Of a stretch of 64,000 bases of DNA, positions 45,456 through 54,091 are shown piece by piece. How positions within the stretch are numbered: the stretch's first letter is position 1; each line of letters begins with the position of its first letter. The DNA is taken from positions 744,001 to 808,000 of the forward strand of contig NZ_ARWE01000001.1 of NCBI RefSeq assembly GCF_000384395.1. Reading direction: 5' to 3'. Origin of the DNA: Geopsychrobacter electrodiphilus DSM 16401 (GTDB lineage: Bacteria > Desulfobacterota > Desulfuromonadia > Desulfuromonadales > Geopsychrobacteraceae). Both the position numbers and the translations under genes were made by a program. Below the pieces are notes generated by a model that had not been told where the DNA came from, ran no database searches, and saw nothing but the letters and a program-made list of their open reading frames with translations.

Positions 45456-45605
45456 TTATCGCGCCAGTTGCATGCCGATGGCGAGCAACTGGCGCAAAAG
45501 ATACAGGCCACCAGCAACTGTTTGCGAAAGATACTGCTGAAACGACGCATTCTTCAGTGCACCCCCCGGCTCTGCTTTGTGTGAAGATTGTTGCTTTTGT
45601 TTCAT
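45456..45605 (-). CDS. Possible 49-residue small protein
   Basis: An ORF beginning MKQKQQSSHKAEPGG and ending in an amphipathic helix-like tail (FQQYLSQTVAGGLYLLRQLL). There is no strong ribosome binding site. It sits 23 bases after nudC on the same strand. It may be real but is not recognised. Nothing else is visible in 45345-45455. Confidence 0.35.
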   Translation of the reverse strand: MKQKQQSSHKAEPGGALKNASFQQYLSQTVAGGLYLLRQLLAIGMQLAR

Positions 45606-45628
45606 CGGCAAATACTCTGGGACTGAAG

Positions 45629-46528
45629 TTAACCCTTTTGCCTGAGTGGGTCGATTTGTGAATCATTGATCGTTTTATCTATCAGCCAGCGCGCGATACT
45701 GCGACTGGGAGGTAGCTGAGGTAGATTGTCGATCGTGAACCAGCCTCCCTCGGAAAGCTCATCGGCCTGCAGTTGAATTTCGCCGGCGTGATAATCCGCC
45801 GTAAACCCGGCCATGATCTGGCTGGGAAAGGGCCAGCTCTGACTCCCCTGATAGCAGATGTTGGTGACCTCGATCCCGGTCTCTTCCATGAGCTCGCGCA
45901 CCACCGTCTGTTCGAGGTTCTCCCCGAATTCGACGAAGCCGGCGACCAGGCCATAGCGCCCTGTCGGCCATTCGGGTTTGCGCACCAGGAGGAGTTGATC
46001 ACCACGGCGTACCAGCACGATCACGCAGGGGTGGATGCGGGGATAGTGGAAGGCACCGCAGAGGGTACACTTTTTCCCCCATTCCCCGGTAATGCGTTCC
46101 ATCTTGCCCGCACAGTTATCACAGTAGCGACTGGTTTTTTCCCAGTGTAAAATCGCATTACCCAACCCTGCCAGAGACAATAACGAAAGCGGCAATCCGG
46201 GTTCCGGAGCGAGGATATTCACCGCCTGCAGGCGAGGGGTGATCTCTTGGTCGCGACTGACGGAGAGCGCCCGGCAGGGTTGCCCCTGCCAGAGGCCGAT
46301 ATAGGTGGCCTGCAGGGGATTGGCCAGTTCCGACGGCAGAGGTCCGTGCAGCAGGGTGGGCGGCGTGGACTCTGGCATCACCAGCCGGGTCCCTTGCAAC
46401 AACAGCCAGAAACCCGGGCCACCGGGGTCCGCCGCCGGGGGGGCCAGTTTAAACTCATCCTCCAGCGCGCTGCGGTTGAAGGGGAGCAGTTCGCAGCTGC
46501 TATAGCTCTTCGGTAGTGAGTAGCTCAT
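45629..46528 (-). CDS. nudC: NAD+ diphosphatase (NudC-type Nudix hydrolase)
   Basis: A 299-residue NudC-like enzyme. The zinc ribbon is CDNC plus CTLC (near residues 136-160). The Nudix box is GFVEFGENLEQTVVRELMEETGIE, followed by the NudC-type SQSWPFPSQIM. It cleaves NADH/NAD+ and may remove NAD caps from RNA. Its ATG overlaps the stop of the upstream Nudix gene by four bases. Confidence 0.92.
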   Translation of the reverse strand: MSYSLPKSYSSCELLPFNRSALEDEFKLAPPAADPGGPGFWLLLQGTRLVMPESTPPTLLHGPLPSELANPLQATYIGLWQGQPCRALSVSRDQEITPRLQAVNILAPEPGLPLSLLSLAGLGNAILHWEKTSRYCDNCAGKMERITGEWGKKCTLCGAFHYPRIHPCVIVLVRRGDQLLLVRKPEWPTGRYGLVAGFVEFGENLEQTVVRELMEETGIEVTNICYQGSQSWPFPSQIMAGFTADYHAGEIQLQADELSEGGWFTIDNLPQLPPSRSIARWLIDKTINDSQIDPLRQKG

Positions 46529-47055
46529 GCGCCCTCCGTCAGACGTTGACGGTACGCCTGCAGGGCAATCAGGGTTTTGGCATCACTGATCTGACCGCTA
46601 TCGACCAGAGCAAAAGCTTCTGCCGCGGTCAAAGGGAGCAGTTCGATGAACTCGTGCTCTTCGCGGGCCGTCGGGGTGGGAGTTAACTCCGTCGCGAGAT
46701 AGATATGAATGATCTCTTGGCAGAATCCGACCGTACTGTAGATTTTACTCAACAGCTCAACCCTACCGGCCTTGCGGCCGACCTCTTCCTGTAATTCCCT
46801 GACTATACAGGTTGCGGGATCCTCACCAGGTTCAAGGCGGCCCGCCGGAATTTCCAAAATAGTGCCGCGCGCCGCGGGGCGGAACTGGCGAATCAGCAGC
46901 AGACGTCCATCCGGATCAATCGGCAACGCCGCCGCACCGCCTGGATGATGAATTATTTCGAAACGGGCCTCCCGACCATTCGGCAGTCGATGGGTTTCGC
47001 GAGCCAGATCAAGAATGCGACCGTTGAAAATTATCTCTTCGCTGAGCAGGGACAT
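46525..47055 (-). CDS. Nudix hydrolase (ADP-ribose pyrophosphatase-like)
   Basis: A 176-residue Nudix enzyme. The box reads GRLEPGEDPATCIVRELQEEVG, with an ADP-ribose type region IRQFRPAARGTILEIPAG before it. AAGGAG precedes the ATG. Together with nudC it makes a two-gene NAD/ADP-ribose clean-up operon. Confidence 0.9.
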   Translation of the reverse strand: MSLLSEEIIFNGRILDLARETHRLPNGREARFEIIHHPGGAAALPIDPDGRLLLIRQFRPAARGTILEIPAGRLEPGEDPATCIVRELQEEVGRKAGRVELLSKIYSTVGFCQEIIHIYLATELTPTPTAREEHEFIELLPLTAAEAFALVDSGQISDAKTLIALQAYRQRLTEGA

Positions 47056-47208
47056 GTGAACTCCTTGGTTGAATAAACAGCAGGCAGTTTACAGGGTTCG
47101 CCGAGGGGAGCGCAAGAGAAGGGAGAGGATGAGTTAAGTAGAAAAAACCGCAATGAGATTTCGTTAAAACCTGCTATTCTTTTTCTCAGAAATATTTCCG
47201 GGGTAAAG

Positions 47209-47466
47209 ATGGTTGACGATTTCAACATATTTTATCAGGAGGATAACTCCAACAATGCCGAACTGGTGTGCTATGTATTTGCTTCCAGTGGTGTCTCCTG
47301 CCCGATTGAACAATTCACGAAGTGCAAGGCTGCGGAAAAAGAGGTTGTCGAGCTGCATAAATAATTGCTGCAGACGCAGAGGGTGGACGCGATCGGCACC
47401 CCGGCGGGCGGGATCGCTCATTTATTGCTGGTAAAAACGCGACTGCTCGATGACAGCTTTGAGTAA
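47209..47466 (+). pseudogene. Small ORF interrupted by an in-frame TAA
   Basis: From the ATG at 47209 the frame encodes 51 residues (MVDDFNIFYQEDNS... ending VVELHK), stops at TAA (47362-47364), and then continues open for 33 codons (LLQTQRVDAIGTPAGG...) to TAA at 47464. The second part still looks like protein. A CAA-to-TAA change would explain it. It could instead be an intact 51-residue protein followed by chance. No family is recognised. The ribosome binding site is weak. Confidence 0.4.
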
Positions 47467-47560
47467 GAGGATATAATTAAGGTGATGTAAACCGACGACC
47501 GGTAGTTGTTTCTCTGTCTGGTTCCCCTGTCACAAAGAGGATTATATCGAGGAGAAAAAT

Positions 47561-47962
47561 ATGGATATTCTGTCAGAGGGCGGCGGAGAAAATATCATGT
47601 ATGTCGATGATGAAGAGGGGTTGGCGATTCTGGGGCAAGAATTCCTTGAGGATATGGGCTATGCGGTCACGCCGGTCTTCAGCAGTCGCGAAGCCCTCAG
47701 GCTCTTCAGCGCTGATCCGCAAAAATATGACATGGTAGTAACCGATCAGACCATGCCCGAAATGAGCGGGGTTGAAATGGCGATCGCCATGAAACAGATT
47801 TCACCCGAAACACCGGTTGTGCTCTGTTCTGGTTCGAGGATGTCCCTCGATTCCCCCGGGGTGAGCGAAAGTTCGATCTGTGAAGTGTTGTTGAAACCCG
47901 AAGTTTTTGACCGGCTGCCCCAATTGCTGAGCCGGCTCTTCATGCATAAGAGTGACAGGTGA
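47561..47962 (+). CDS. Single-domain response regulator
   Basis: A 133-residue receiver. The acidic pair is in MYVDDEEG (Asp16/Asp17), the phospho-acceptor is Asp62 (VVTDQTMPEMSG), and the conserved lysine is Lys112 (LLKPEVFD). GAGGAG lies six bases before the ATG. There is no output domain. It is followed directly by a broken receiver, so this was once a larger signalling locus. Confidence 0.88.
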   Translation: MDILSEGGGENIMYVDDEEGLAILGQEFLEDMGYAVTPVFSSREALRLFSADPQKYDMVVTDQTMPEMSGVEMAIAMKQISPETPVVLCSGSRMSLDSPGVSESSICEVLLKPEVFDRLPQLLSRLFMHKSDR

Positions 47963-47963
47963 A

Positions 47964-48121
47964 ATGCCGGCTACAGAGGAAAAAAGACATGCGATTCTGG
48001 TTATCGATGATTCGCGGTCTTGTTGCAATGGATTTTTGAGGCGGGGGATTTTATCTGCGCAGCGGCGGCGATGAGCGAGACACTGACCCTGGCTTCGCTA
48101 TGGTGCTGTCCGGGCCTTTAA
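47964..48121 (+). pseudogene. Frameshifted receiver-domain relic
   Basis: The frame from ATG 47964 reads MPATEEKRHAILVIDDSRS, a classical receiver start, then goes out of frame. In another frame from 48020 the expected continuation appears (LLQWIFEAGDFICAAAAMS...), fitting helix 1, strand 2 and helix 2 of a receiver, and ends at TAA (48119-48121). The rest of the domain is missing. The relic begins two bases after the intact receiver. Confidence 0.65.
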
Positions 48122-48302
48122 TCAGTCGACATCGTGATCACTCCTCTGTAAGAGGAGCCATTCTAACAGCGCCTCGTTTGACCTCGGACTGGCAAACACT
48201 CTCCCCTGAACCTGCTAACCCTCGTTGCGTAAGAATTCAGAGTTACTCTCCGGTTTCAACCCCTTCGGCAATAATTTTAAAATTCATCGACTGCCCCAGA
48301 TG
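48122..48302 (-). pseudogene. Relic of an EAL-domain (cyclic-di-GMP phosphodiesterase) C-terminus
   Basis: On the minus strand the frame from 48302 reads GQSMNFKIIAEGVETGE, the hallmark IAEGVET segment of EAL domains. It is then broken by TAA, a one-base shift and TAG. After correcting these, EFLRNEG and QVQGRVFASPRSNEALLEWL follow, which fit the end of an EAL domain. The relic starts right after the stop of the cytochrome b5-like gene and ends base-to-base against the receiver relic. Confidence 0.75.
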
Positions 48303-48303
48303 G

Positions 48304-48618
48304 CTAGCGCAGAAAGAACCAGGCGAGGGCGATAGCTGTCGCAACTGCTCCCGCGAGCAAAAGCTTTGAATTTCTGGATGTCGGTTGTGGCCTCTGTGTT
48401 TCAAGCTGACCGACGCTGGGGAAGCGTTCGATCAGGGCGCCGATGTGTGGTGCGGACTTAAGCGCTTCGGTGAGGTCACATCCCGCCTGATGCGTGTTGG
48501 CATGCAGCCCGTCCTGCCACATAGGGCTCGCACTGACATCATAAACAGTGCCCCCCACGGCTACGTAGGCGGGTTGGCCGTTTTTACCTGTGTATTGGGC
48601 AAGCTGTTCTGTCGTCAT
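48304..48618 (-). CDS. Cytochrome b5-like heme-binding protein with C-terminal anchor
   Basis: A 104-residue protein. Residues 1-75 are a cytochrome b5-type domain with likely heme histidines in HANTHQAGCDLTEAL and the AYVAVGGTVYDVS start. A single transmembrane segment closes the protein (LLLAGAVATAIALAWFF). It is an electron carrier at the membrane. AAAGGAG precedes the ATG. It diverges from proC. Confidence 0.85.
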   Translation of the reverse strand: MTTEQLAQYTGKNGQPAYVAVGGTVYDVSASPMWQDGLHANTHQAGCDLTEALKSAPHIGALIERFPSVGQLETQRPQPTSRNSKLLLAGAVATAIALAWFFLR

Positions 48619-48751
48619 TGCGTTGGTACTCCTTTTTGTGTGTTGTTGCGCCCGTCTCGCTGCGGCGATGAGTGTATTTATTCACGTCATTATGTTAAAG
48701 AAGATACTTCGCTTGGTAGTTTATCAATTTTCATTTAAAGGGACCATGGCT

Positions 48752-49564
48752 ATGACAAATATTGATAAAATCGGTTTTATCGGCGGCGGCAATATGGCCG
48801 AGGCGATAATTAAAGGGCTGATTGAGGCGGCTTGCCCTGCTAGTAAAATTCTGGTCGCAGAACCGAGCGATTTGCGGCGCGGACATCTGGCCGACGCCTA
48901 CAAGGTTAATGTGACCAGCGACAACCTTGACGTCATGCGCCAGTGTGATCTGGTGGTGCTGGCGATTAAACCGCAGATCGCCGACGAAGTGATCAGCGGC
49001 ATTGCCAGTGTCTATCGTAAAGAGACGCTGCTGGTGACGATTCTGGCGGGGATTTCCTGCGCCTACCTCGAAGGCCATTTCGATACCGCCGCCCGGGTTG
49101 TGCGTGTGATGCCGAATACCCCGGCGCTGGTTGGTGAGGCTGCAACCGCCATCTGTCAGGGACACAATACCAGCCATGATGATCTGATGCTGGTTCAGCA
49201 TCTGTTTGAAACCGTCGGTCAGGTGCAACAGATCGATGAGCGGCAGATGGACGCGGTGACGGGTCTGTCGGGTTCAGGCCCGGCCTATGTGTATACGATT
49301 ATCGAAGCCCTGGCCGACGGCGGGGTACGCGAAGGGTTACGGCGCGATATCGCCCATGCGCTGGCGGTGCAGACCGTGGTTGGCGCGGCGCTGATGGTGC
49401 GCGAGACTGGCGAGCACCCTGCCATCCTGCGGGATCGGGTCTGTTCTCCTGGAGGGACCGCGATCACTGGTGTCAGCACCCTGGAGAAGAATGGCCTGCG
49501 CACCACGCTGATGGAGGCGGTCAGTGCCGCCTCAAAACGGTCACGCGAGTTGGGCGGATCTTAA
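48752..49564 (+). CDS. proC: Pyrroline-5-carboxylate reductase
   Basis: A 270-residue NAD(P)H-dependent enzyme for the last step of proline synthesis. It has the Rossmann motif IGFIGGGNMAEAI near residues 6-18, VRVMPNTPALVGE, GLSGSGPAYVYTIIEALADGG and the ending VCSPGGTAITGV. I chose the ATG at 48752, nine bases after AAAGGG; a start six bases earlier is possible. It lies next to the proline degradation genes but is separated from them by a terminator. Confidence 0.94.
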   Translation: MTNIDKIGFIGGGNMAEAIIKGLIEAACPASKILVAEPSDLRRGHLADAYKVNVTSDNLDVMRQCDLVVLAIKPQIADEVISGIASVYRKETLLVTILAGISCAYLEGHFDTAARVVRVMPNTPALVGEAATAICQGHNTSHDDLMLVQHLFETVGQVQQIDERQMDAVTGLSGSGPAYVYTIIEALADGGVREGLRRDIAHALAVQTVVGAALMVRETGEHPAILRDRVCSPGGTAITGVSTLEKNGLRTTLMEAVSAASKRSRELGGS

Positions 49565-49590
49565 GCAGGTGCCCTTTGAAAACCTTAAAG

Positions 49591-49627
49591 ACCGCTGTGA
49601 GCCGTATGGCTCCAGCGGTTTTTTTTG
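49591..49627 (+). terminator. Intrinsic terminator after proC
   Basis: ACCGCTG pairs with CAGCGGT around an inner stem GAGCC/GGCTC, followed directly by a run of T. It lies about 27 bases past the proC stop. Confidence 0.92.
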
Positions 49628-49667
49628 TTTAGATTCGTTGAAAATGCTGTGCTTATTTATAAGCCTC

Positions 49668-49701
49668 TATGCAATAATGCATTAAAATGTAGATTTGCAT
49701 A
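49668..49701. promoter_or_regulatory. Two TATGCA-type operators before the sigma-54 activator gene
   Basis: TATGCA-N4-TGCATT at 49668-49683 and AATGTA-N4-TGCATA at 49686-49701 lie 18 bases apart, centre to centre. The second overlaps the ribosome binding site of the activator gene. A perfect copy lies upstream of the P5C dehydrogenase gene. Likely self-control by the activator. Confidence 0.6.
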
Positions 49702-49711
49702 AGGAGCTGCT

Positions 49712-51115
49712 GTGAGCCTGGAAATGACAACAGATCGGACCATCGAAGAACTCAACCGTGAATTGAACGCGATTATCAACTCCTCTTCCGATGGGCTGTT
49801 TGTCTGCCGCGCCGATGGCACGGTTATCCGTATTAATCCAGCCTCCGAACGGATGCACCATGTCAGGGCCGAGGAGATGCTCGGCAAGAACATCTTCACC
49901 CTGGTTGAAGAAGGTTTTGTCGATCGCAGTGCCGCCCTTGAGGCGATCCGCAGTCGCAAGCAGGTGAGCGTGCTGCAGAATCATCGCGGGCGTAAATTGA
50001 TGTCGACCGGAACGCCGGTATTTGATGAGGCCGGCGCATTGGTGCTGGTTGTGGTGACGGTGCGTGATGTGACCGAGATCGATCAACTGCAGCGCAGTAT
50101 TGAAGAGGAAGAGGCGCGGAGCAGTCAGTTCCGCGAACAGATGCTTGCGGCGCAGCAGTTTGAATTGGAAGAACGTCAGATTATTGCACGCAGCCCGGTC
50201 ATGGTTCAGGTTTTGAAACAGGCTGTACGTGCCGGGGGGGCCGATTCAACCGTTTTGATTCTGGGTGAATCGGGGGTCGGCAAGGGGGTGGTGGCTGATT
50301 TGATACATAGTCATTCGAAACGGGCGCAGGGACCGATGATTCGCATCAATTGTGGGGCCATCCCGGAAACCCTGATCGAATCGGAGCTATTCGGTTACGA
50401 GAAGGGGGCCTTTACCGGGGCACAAACCGCCAAGCCGGGTTACTTTGAACTCGCCGACGGCGGGACCCTCTTTCTGGACGAGATTGCCGAACTTCCGCTG
50501 GGCTCACAAGTCAAATTATTGCGCTTTTTAGAAGACGGTCGCATTACCCGCCTGGGGGCAACTACGGCGTCGGCCATCAATGTCCGGGTGCTGGCCGCAA
50601 CCCATCGCGATCTTGAAAAGATGGTGGCGAGCGAGCGGTTTCGTCTCGATCTCTATTATCGACTCAATGTGATTCCACTGACGGTGCCACCGCTGCGCGA
50701 GCGTCATGACTGCCTGCTGCCATTGTTGCGTCATTATATTGGGTATTTTGGGCGGCGCGGTGACCTGACACGCCGACTTGGCAGGGCTGCTGTTGATTCG
50801 TTGCTCGCCTATGACTACCCGGGGAACGTGCGAGAACTGATGAACCTGTGCGAACGCCTGGTGGTGATGTCGGAGACCGAAGTTATCGGCGAGACCGATC
50901 TGCCGCGCATGATCAGGCCAACCCAGTCGACTGCAGCCGCAAATGACCCGCTATGGCAGAACGGGCAGACCCTGGCCGAGATTCTGGCCTCGGTCGAGCG
51001 ACGGGTTCTGACCGAAATGAGTGCCTGTTGCGCCAACCAGACTGAAGTTGCCGCCCGCCTTGGCATCAATCAATCAACCGTAGCCCGCAAATTGAAAAAA
51101 CATCATTCTCATTGA
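49712..51115 (+). CDS. Sigma-54-dependent activator with N-terminal PAS domain
   Basis: A 467-residue enhancer-binding protein. A PAS sensor (about 14-120) is followed by a coiled-coil-like linker, then the AAA+ domain (about 155-395) with GESGVGKG, the GAFTGA loop that contacts sigma-54, and DGGTLFLDEIAELPLG. A Fis-type helix-turn-helix closes it (QTEVAARLGINQSTVARKLKK). The start is a GTG at 49712 with AAGGAG five bases upstream. It lies directly before the proline catabolism genes and shares a palindrome with their promoter region, so it probably activates them. Confidence 0.92.
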   Translation: MSLEMTTDRTIEELNRELNAIINSSSDGLFVCRADGTVIRINPASERMHHVRAEEMLGKNIFTLVEEGFVDRSAALEAIRSRKQVSVLQNHRGRKLMSTGTPVFDEAGALVLVVVTVRDVTEIDQLQRSIEEEEARSSQFREQMLAAQQFELEERQIIARSPVMVQVLKQAVRAGGADSTVLILGESGVGKGVVADLIHSHSKRAQGPMIRINCGAIPETLIESELFGYEKGAFTGAQTAKPGYFELADGGTLFLDEIAELPLGSQVKLLRFLEDGRITRLGATTASAINVRVLAATHRDLEKMVASERFRLDLYYRLNVIPLTVPPLRERHDCLLPLLRHYIGYFGRRGDLTRRLGRAAVDSLLAYDYPGNVRELMNLCERLVVMSETEVIGETDLPRMIRPTQSTAAANDPLWQNGQTLAEILASVERRVLTEMSACCANQTEVAARLGINQSTVARKLKKHHSH

Positions 51116-51129
51116 AGCAGGGGAGTAAT

Positions 51130-51145
51130 TATGCAAATCTGCATA
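51130..51145. promoter_or_regulatory. Perfect palindrome TATGCA-N4-TGCATA, likely activator site
   Basis: A perfect 6-4-6 inverted repeat about 155-170 bases upstream of the sigma-54 promoter, a usual enhancer distance. The same palindrome is found before the activator gene. Confidence 0.65.
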
Positions 51146-51298
51146 GCCAATCCTCTGCGTCACTTCGTCTGTCCCTTCTTGAGTCCTGGATTTCGCGTCC
51201 TTCGAAATTATGGTTTTTCAGAAAAGTTCTTGATTTTGCTGATATAATGACAGGATGGCAGGTTCGTCTGTCTCCGGTTTTGTTCAGCAAAACAAGGT

Positions 51299-51315
51299 TT
51301 GGCATCCTCTTTGCT
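51299..51315 (+). promoter_or_regulatory. Sigma-54 (-24/-12) promoter of P5C dehydrogenase gene
   Basis: TTGGCATCCTCTTTGCT fits the sigma-54 consensus at the invariant GG (-24) and GC (-12) with correct spacing. It lies 95 bases before the start codon and follows an encoded sigma-54 activator. Confidence 0.75.
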
Positions 51316-51409
51316 TTTTCATAGATTGGAAAGCCGGTGCTATACGGCCTTAATTCCCTTAAAAGTCTGTTTTTTTGTGGCAGACGTCCCCCAGACCAAG
51401 AGGAAAACT

Positions 51410-53053
51410 ATGAATCTTTTAAACAATGCTGTGTTTAAAGTCCCCGTTCCAACCAATGAGCCGATCTACTCCTATGCTCCGGGGACACTCGAGCGCGCTC
51501 GACTGAAAGCGGCACTCGCCGAAATCGCTTCAAAAAAAATTGAGATCCCGCTAATTCTCGGCGGCAAAGAAGTTCGCACCGGCAAACTGGGTCAGGTGGT
51601 GATGCCGCATGATCATAAACATGTGCTGGCAGAATACCATATGGCAGGCGAAGCCGAGATCAAACTGGCGATCGACCTAGCGATGAAGGCCAAGCCAGCC
51701 TGGGAAGCGCTACGCTGGGAAGAGCGCGCGGCAATTTTTCTGAAAGCGGCCGAACTTCTTTCAGGAAAGTATCGCTATCAGATGAATGCTATCAGCATGC
51801 TTTCGACCAGCAAGAGTGCCTATCAGGCCGAAATTGATGCGGCCTGCGAACTGATCGACTTTCTGCGTTTTAACATCGGTTATGCTGAGCAGATTTACGC
51901 CGAGCAACCGCCCATATCGCCTAAAGGGATTTGGAATTCACTGCAGCAGCGCCCGCTTGAAGGCTTCGTTCTCGCCGTTGCGCCTTTCAACTTCACCGCC
52001 ATTGCCGGTAATCTGGCGACCGCACCGGCAATTATGGGTAACACCGTGCTGCTCAAGCCGGCATCCAGTTGCGTCTACACACCCTACCTGTTTATGCAGA
52101 TTCTGAAAGAGGCGGGTCTGCCGGACGGCGTCATCAATTTCATTCCAGGCTCGGGTTCGCAGATCGGTGGGATCTGCCTGCCTCACCGCGATCTGGGTGG
52201 TGTTCATTTTACGGGCTCGACCAAAGTATTTCACGGGATGTGGAAAACTATCGGTGAAAATATTGCGGGGTACAAGTCTTACCCACGCATCGTTGGTGAG
52301 ACCGGCGGCAAGGATTTTATCGTCGCCCATCAGAGCGCCAATGTGCATAAACTGGCGACCGGGATTATTCGTGGTGCCTTCGAATTTCAGGGGCAAAAGT
52401 GTTCGGCCGCTTCCCGGTCTTATGTGCCGGAATCACTCTGGCCGGCTTTGCGCAAAGTCCTCGAGCAGGATATCGCCAAGATCAAGATGGGACCGACGAC
52501 CGATTTCAGAAACTTCTTTAATGCGGTGATCGATCAGGCGTCCTTCGACAGCATCCGCAAGTTCATCGATTACGCCGCCGATTCGGCGGATGCTGAGGTG
52601 ATCATCGGTGGGGGCTGTGATGACAGTGTCGGCTTCTTTATTGAACCGACCGTTATTCTGGCCAAAGATCCCCATTTCCGCACTATGGAAGAGGAGATCT
52701 TCGGGCCGGTGATGACCATCTACGTCTATCCGGATGACGAGTATGAACAGACTCTCGAACTCTGCGATCAGACCTCACCCTACGCGCTGACCGGGGCCGT
52801 CTTTGCTGCAGACCGCAGTGCCGTCAGTCTGGCGCTCTCCAAACTCGAAAATGCCGCCGGTAACTTCTATATCAATGACAAGCCGACCGGCGCGGTTGTC
52901 GGTCAGCAGCCTTTCGGCGGCGCGCGTGCTTCAGGCACTAACGACAAGGCCGGGGCGCGGCTCAATCTGTTGCGCTGGGTCTCGCCACGAACCATTAAAG
53001 AGACCTTTGATGCACCTGAAAACTTCGAATATCCCTTCATGGATGAGGAATAG
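51410..53053 (+). CDS. pruA: 1-pyrroline-5-carboxylate dehydrogenase
   Basis: A 547-residue aldehyde dehydrogenase of the P5CDH1 type that oxidises P5C semialdehyde to glutamate. Catalytic features are FEFQGQKCSAASR (nucleophile Cys), GETGGKDF (general base Glu) and EEEIFGPVMTIYVY. AGAGGAAAA precedes the ATG at 51410. It is followed after three bases by proline dehydrogenase, so the two steps are encoded separately rather than as fused PutA. Confidence 0.93.
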   Translation: MNLLNNAVFKVPVPTNEPIYSYAPGTLERARLKAALAEIASKKIEIPLILGGKEVRTGKLGQVVMPHDHKHVLAEYHMAGEAEIKLAIDLAMKAKPAWEALRWEERAAIFLKAAELLSGKYRYQMNAISMLSTSKSAYQAEIDAACELIDFLRFNIGYAEQIYAEQPPISPKGIWNSLQQRPLEGFVLAVAPFNFTAIAGNLATAPAIMGNTVLLKPASSCVYTPYLFMQILKEAGLPDGVINFIPGSGSQIGGICLPHRDLGGVHFTGSTKVFHGMWKTIGENIAGYKSYPRIVGETGGKDFIVAHQSANVHKLATGIIRGAFEFQGQKCSAASRSYVPESLWPALRKVLEQDIAKIKMGPTTDFRNFFNAVIDQASFDSIRKFIDYAADSADAEVIIGGGCDDSVGFFIEPTVILAKDPHFRTMEEEIFGPVMTIYVYPDDEYEQTLELCDQTSPYALTGAVFAADRSAVSLALSKLENAAGNFYINDKPTGAVVGQQPFGGARASGTNDKAGARLNLLRWVSPRTIKETFDAPENFEYPFMDEE

Positions 53054-53056
53054 GCG

Positions 53057-53965
53057 ATGTCGATCTTCAACTTCCTGGTTTCAAAAACCATCATGCACGT
53101 ACCGGGACCGATCGTCGGGTTCTTCGCCAAGGGCTATATCGCCGGAGAGAAGTTGGAAGATGCGGTTCGTGTGGCTCGTGATCTGAACGGGCGCCGGATG
53201 CTGGCGACGATCGATATACTTGGTGAGTTTATTAAAACCAAAAAGGAGGCGGACTTTTTCAAGGAACAGTGTCTCGAGATCCTCGAAACAATTTCCCGCG
53301 AAAAGATCGATGCCAACCTGTCGCTCAAGCCGACTCAGATGGGGTTGCTGCTCGATGAGGACTTTGCCGCTGCCAATATCCGTGAAATCGTGGCCAAGGC
53401 GGCAGAGCTGAACAGTTTCGTGCGCATCGATATGGAAGATATTGCCTGCACAGATGCCACGATCAAGCTGTACCGCACACTGCGCGAAGAGTTCCCCGGT
53501 CATGTCGGGCTGGTGCTTCAGGCTTATCTGCGGCGCACCGGTGCGGATATCGAGAGCTTGAGTGATGCGCCTATGCACTTTCGGTTATGCAAGGGGATCT
53601 ACAATGAACCCCGCACTGCGGCCTGGAAGAACCCGCTCACCATCAATCGCAGTTACGTCAAGGCCTTGGAGCGGATGTTCAAGCACAAGGCTTATGTCGG
53701 TATTGCGACACATGATGAAAAGCTGGTCTTCGAGGCCCTTGAGCTGATTGATCAGTATGGGCTCAAGCCGGAAGAATATGAATTTCAGATGCTGCTCGGG
53801 GTCGATGAGGAGCTGCGCCAGATTATCGTCGATGCCGGTCACCGTTTGCGGGTTTATGTTCCCTACGGTGCGTCCTGGATGCCCTACTCACGGCGACGGC
53901 TGCGGGAGAATCCTTCGATTGCTAAACATGCTCTGAGGCAGATGCTCGGAATGAAACGTTTTTAG
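53057..53965 (+). CDS. putA: Proline dehydrogenase
   Basis: A 302-residue FAD enzyme with a single PRODH barrel that oxidises proline to P5C. Characteristic parts are FVRIDMEDIACTD, GLVLQAYLRRTGAD, RLCKGIYNEP and the ending YVPYGASWMPYSRRRLRENP. It is a stand-alone short form. It pairs with pruA in an operon and is followed by a terminator. Confidence 0.92.
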   Translation: MSIFNFLVSKTIMHVPGPIVGFFAKGYIAGEKLEDAVRVARDLNGRRMLATIDILGEFIKTKKEADFFKEQCLEILETISREKIDANLSLKPTQMGLLLDEDFAAANIREIVAKAAELNSFVRIDMEDIACTDATIKLYRTLREEFPGHVGLVLQAYLRRTGADIESLSDAPMHFRLCKGIYNEPRTAAWKNPLTINRSYVKALERMFKHKAYVGIATHDEKLVFEALELIDQYGLKPEEYEFQMLLGVDEELRQIIVDAGHRLRVYVPYGASWMPYSRRRLRENPSIAKHALRQMLGMKRF

Positions 53966-53987
53966 ATGCTATACTGAGAAGATAAAG

Positions 53988-54030
53988 CCGAGGGCAACCA
54001 GAATATGTTTTGATTGACCCTCGGTTTTTT
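53988..54030 (+). terminator. Intrinsic terminator after proline dehydrogenase gene
   Basis: CCGAGGG pairs with CCCTCGG around a 23-base loop, followed by six T. Confidence 0.85.
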
Positions 54031-54091
54031 GCACGCTAATCTTCGCACCAAAACAACGTTTGTTATCACCAAACAATCAAGGAGAGTCGAA

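Noticed and set aside
45433-45666. A 77-residue minus-strand ORF overlapping nudC
   Set aside because: It overlaps the real nudC 3' end and has low-complexity, unconserved content; a shorter frame is listed instead.
47164-47421. An 85-residue minus-strand ORF
   Set aside because: It has no ribosome binding site and lies opposite the better-supported plus-strand frame.
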